The translations under genes were made by a program, and so were the position numbers. Shown here in pieces: positions 39,952-40,084 of a stretch of 40,084 bases of DNA. Origin of the DNA: Roseomonas sp. (lineage in GTDB: Bacteria > Pseudomonadota > Alphaproteobacteria > Acetobacterales > Acetobacteraceae); the NCBI GenBank assembly GCA_020249435.1, contig JADCFQ010000046.1, positions 1-40,084 of the forward strand, written 5' to 3'. Under the pieces are notes generated by a model that was given only the letters and a program-made list of their open reading frames with translations, had not been told where the DNA came from and made no database searches. The first letter of the stretch is position 1. Each line of letters opens with the position of its first letter.

Positions 39952-40084
39952 CAGGCTGCTGAAAAGCCGTCATTGAGCATCGTCGTTTTGTCTCGCGCGG
40001 ATGTTTTCAACGCTGCGCGTGCCTGCGCACAGCCATTTTCAGTGATTCTTTGGCCCAGTCGGCACACTCTGGACAGACTCCCGG
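39952..40084. mobile_element. Putative IS terminus at the right edge
   Basis: Immediately after the DUF465 stop the sequence CAGGCTGCTGAAAAG begins. It resembles the terminal repeats of IS5/IS1182-type elements and, allowing a gap, the inward-reading left-edge terminus. On the minus strand a frame enters from the edge with CPECADWAKESLKMAVRRHA and stops at about 40005, as the 3' end of a leftward gene would. I do not recognise that peptide, so the family is not assigned. Confidence 0.4.

Noticed and set aside
1-40084. The whole window as a composite transposon
   Set aside because: The content is mainly core genes (oxidase, pur, hfl), and the two IS ends are not shown to be the same element.

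Overview
The window looks like a chromosomal segment of an alphaproteobacterium, most likely Acetobacteraceae/Rhodospirillales (Roseomonas-like). The basis is high G+C, the ctaC-ctaD-ctaB-coxF-ctaG-ctaE-DUF983-surf1 cytochrome oxidase order, the mrp/hflK/hflC/DUF2065/Do-protease cluster, and an alphaproteobacterial-style palindromic dispersed repeat. About 40 genes are packed with short gaps and many ATGA, GTGA or TGATG overlaps. I saw no rRNA, tRNA or CRISPR array. Both edges carry insertion-sequence ends in the same orientation, so the segment is either bounded by copies of an IS or is an assembly contig broken at repeats.

Layout. 1-189: end of an IS1182-like element reading out of the window. 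186-1960: an acyl-CoA ligase gene abutting that IS, then a decayed N-terminal piece of an acyl-CoA dehydrogenase. 1996-7192: Mrp/ApbC Fe-S ATPase diverging from hflK-hflC-DUF2065-degP (membrane protein quality control). 7237-9908: an SDR lacking its usual catalytic Tyr, divergent from an FAD monooxygenase with an N-terminal NTF2-like domain. 10011-10674: a Phd/VapC toxin-antitoxin pair with an apparently leaderless promoter. 10719-13854: an MFS transporter divergent from a class A penicillin-binding protein. 13944-17154: two amidohydrolases, one of the D-aminoacylase type. 17199-19661 (minus strand): a 3-hydroxyacyl-CoA/carnitine dehydrogenase-like gene, a WYL regulator, a VOC protein and an EVE protein, with a perfect inverted repeat ahead of the VOC gene. 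19761-23030: a tightly overlapping operon of a cytosolic class A beta-lactamase-fold hydrolase, an HTD2/MaoC-type hydratase, a CitE-like CoA-ester lyase and a DUF1194 vWA protein. 23036-25649: M32 carboxypeptidase and a DUF1254/1214 protein. 25671-31967: the aa3 cytochrome c oxidase operon with assembly factors, including a 42-residue CoxF-like protein. 32138-36663: an ArsR/SmtB zinc-sensor gene divergent from a TroABCD-like metal ABC operon. 36650-39951: an OmpA protein, purK-purE, and two divergent YdcH/DUF465 small proteins.

The most interesting region is 32138-36663. The ArsR protein has the complete SmtB alpha-5 zinc ligand set. A perfect TGAACA-N2-TGTTCA palindrome lies on the start codon of the transporter's binding-protein gene. 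The binding protein has TroA-like His/His/His/Asp ligands. The first permease is fused to a DtxR/MntR-like sensor domain whose natural C-terminus has been replaced by peptide encoded in two back-to-back hairpin repeats. This resembles a metal importer wired to two different metal-sensor families, with a repeat element exapted as coding sequence.
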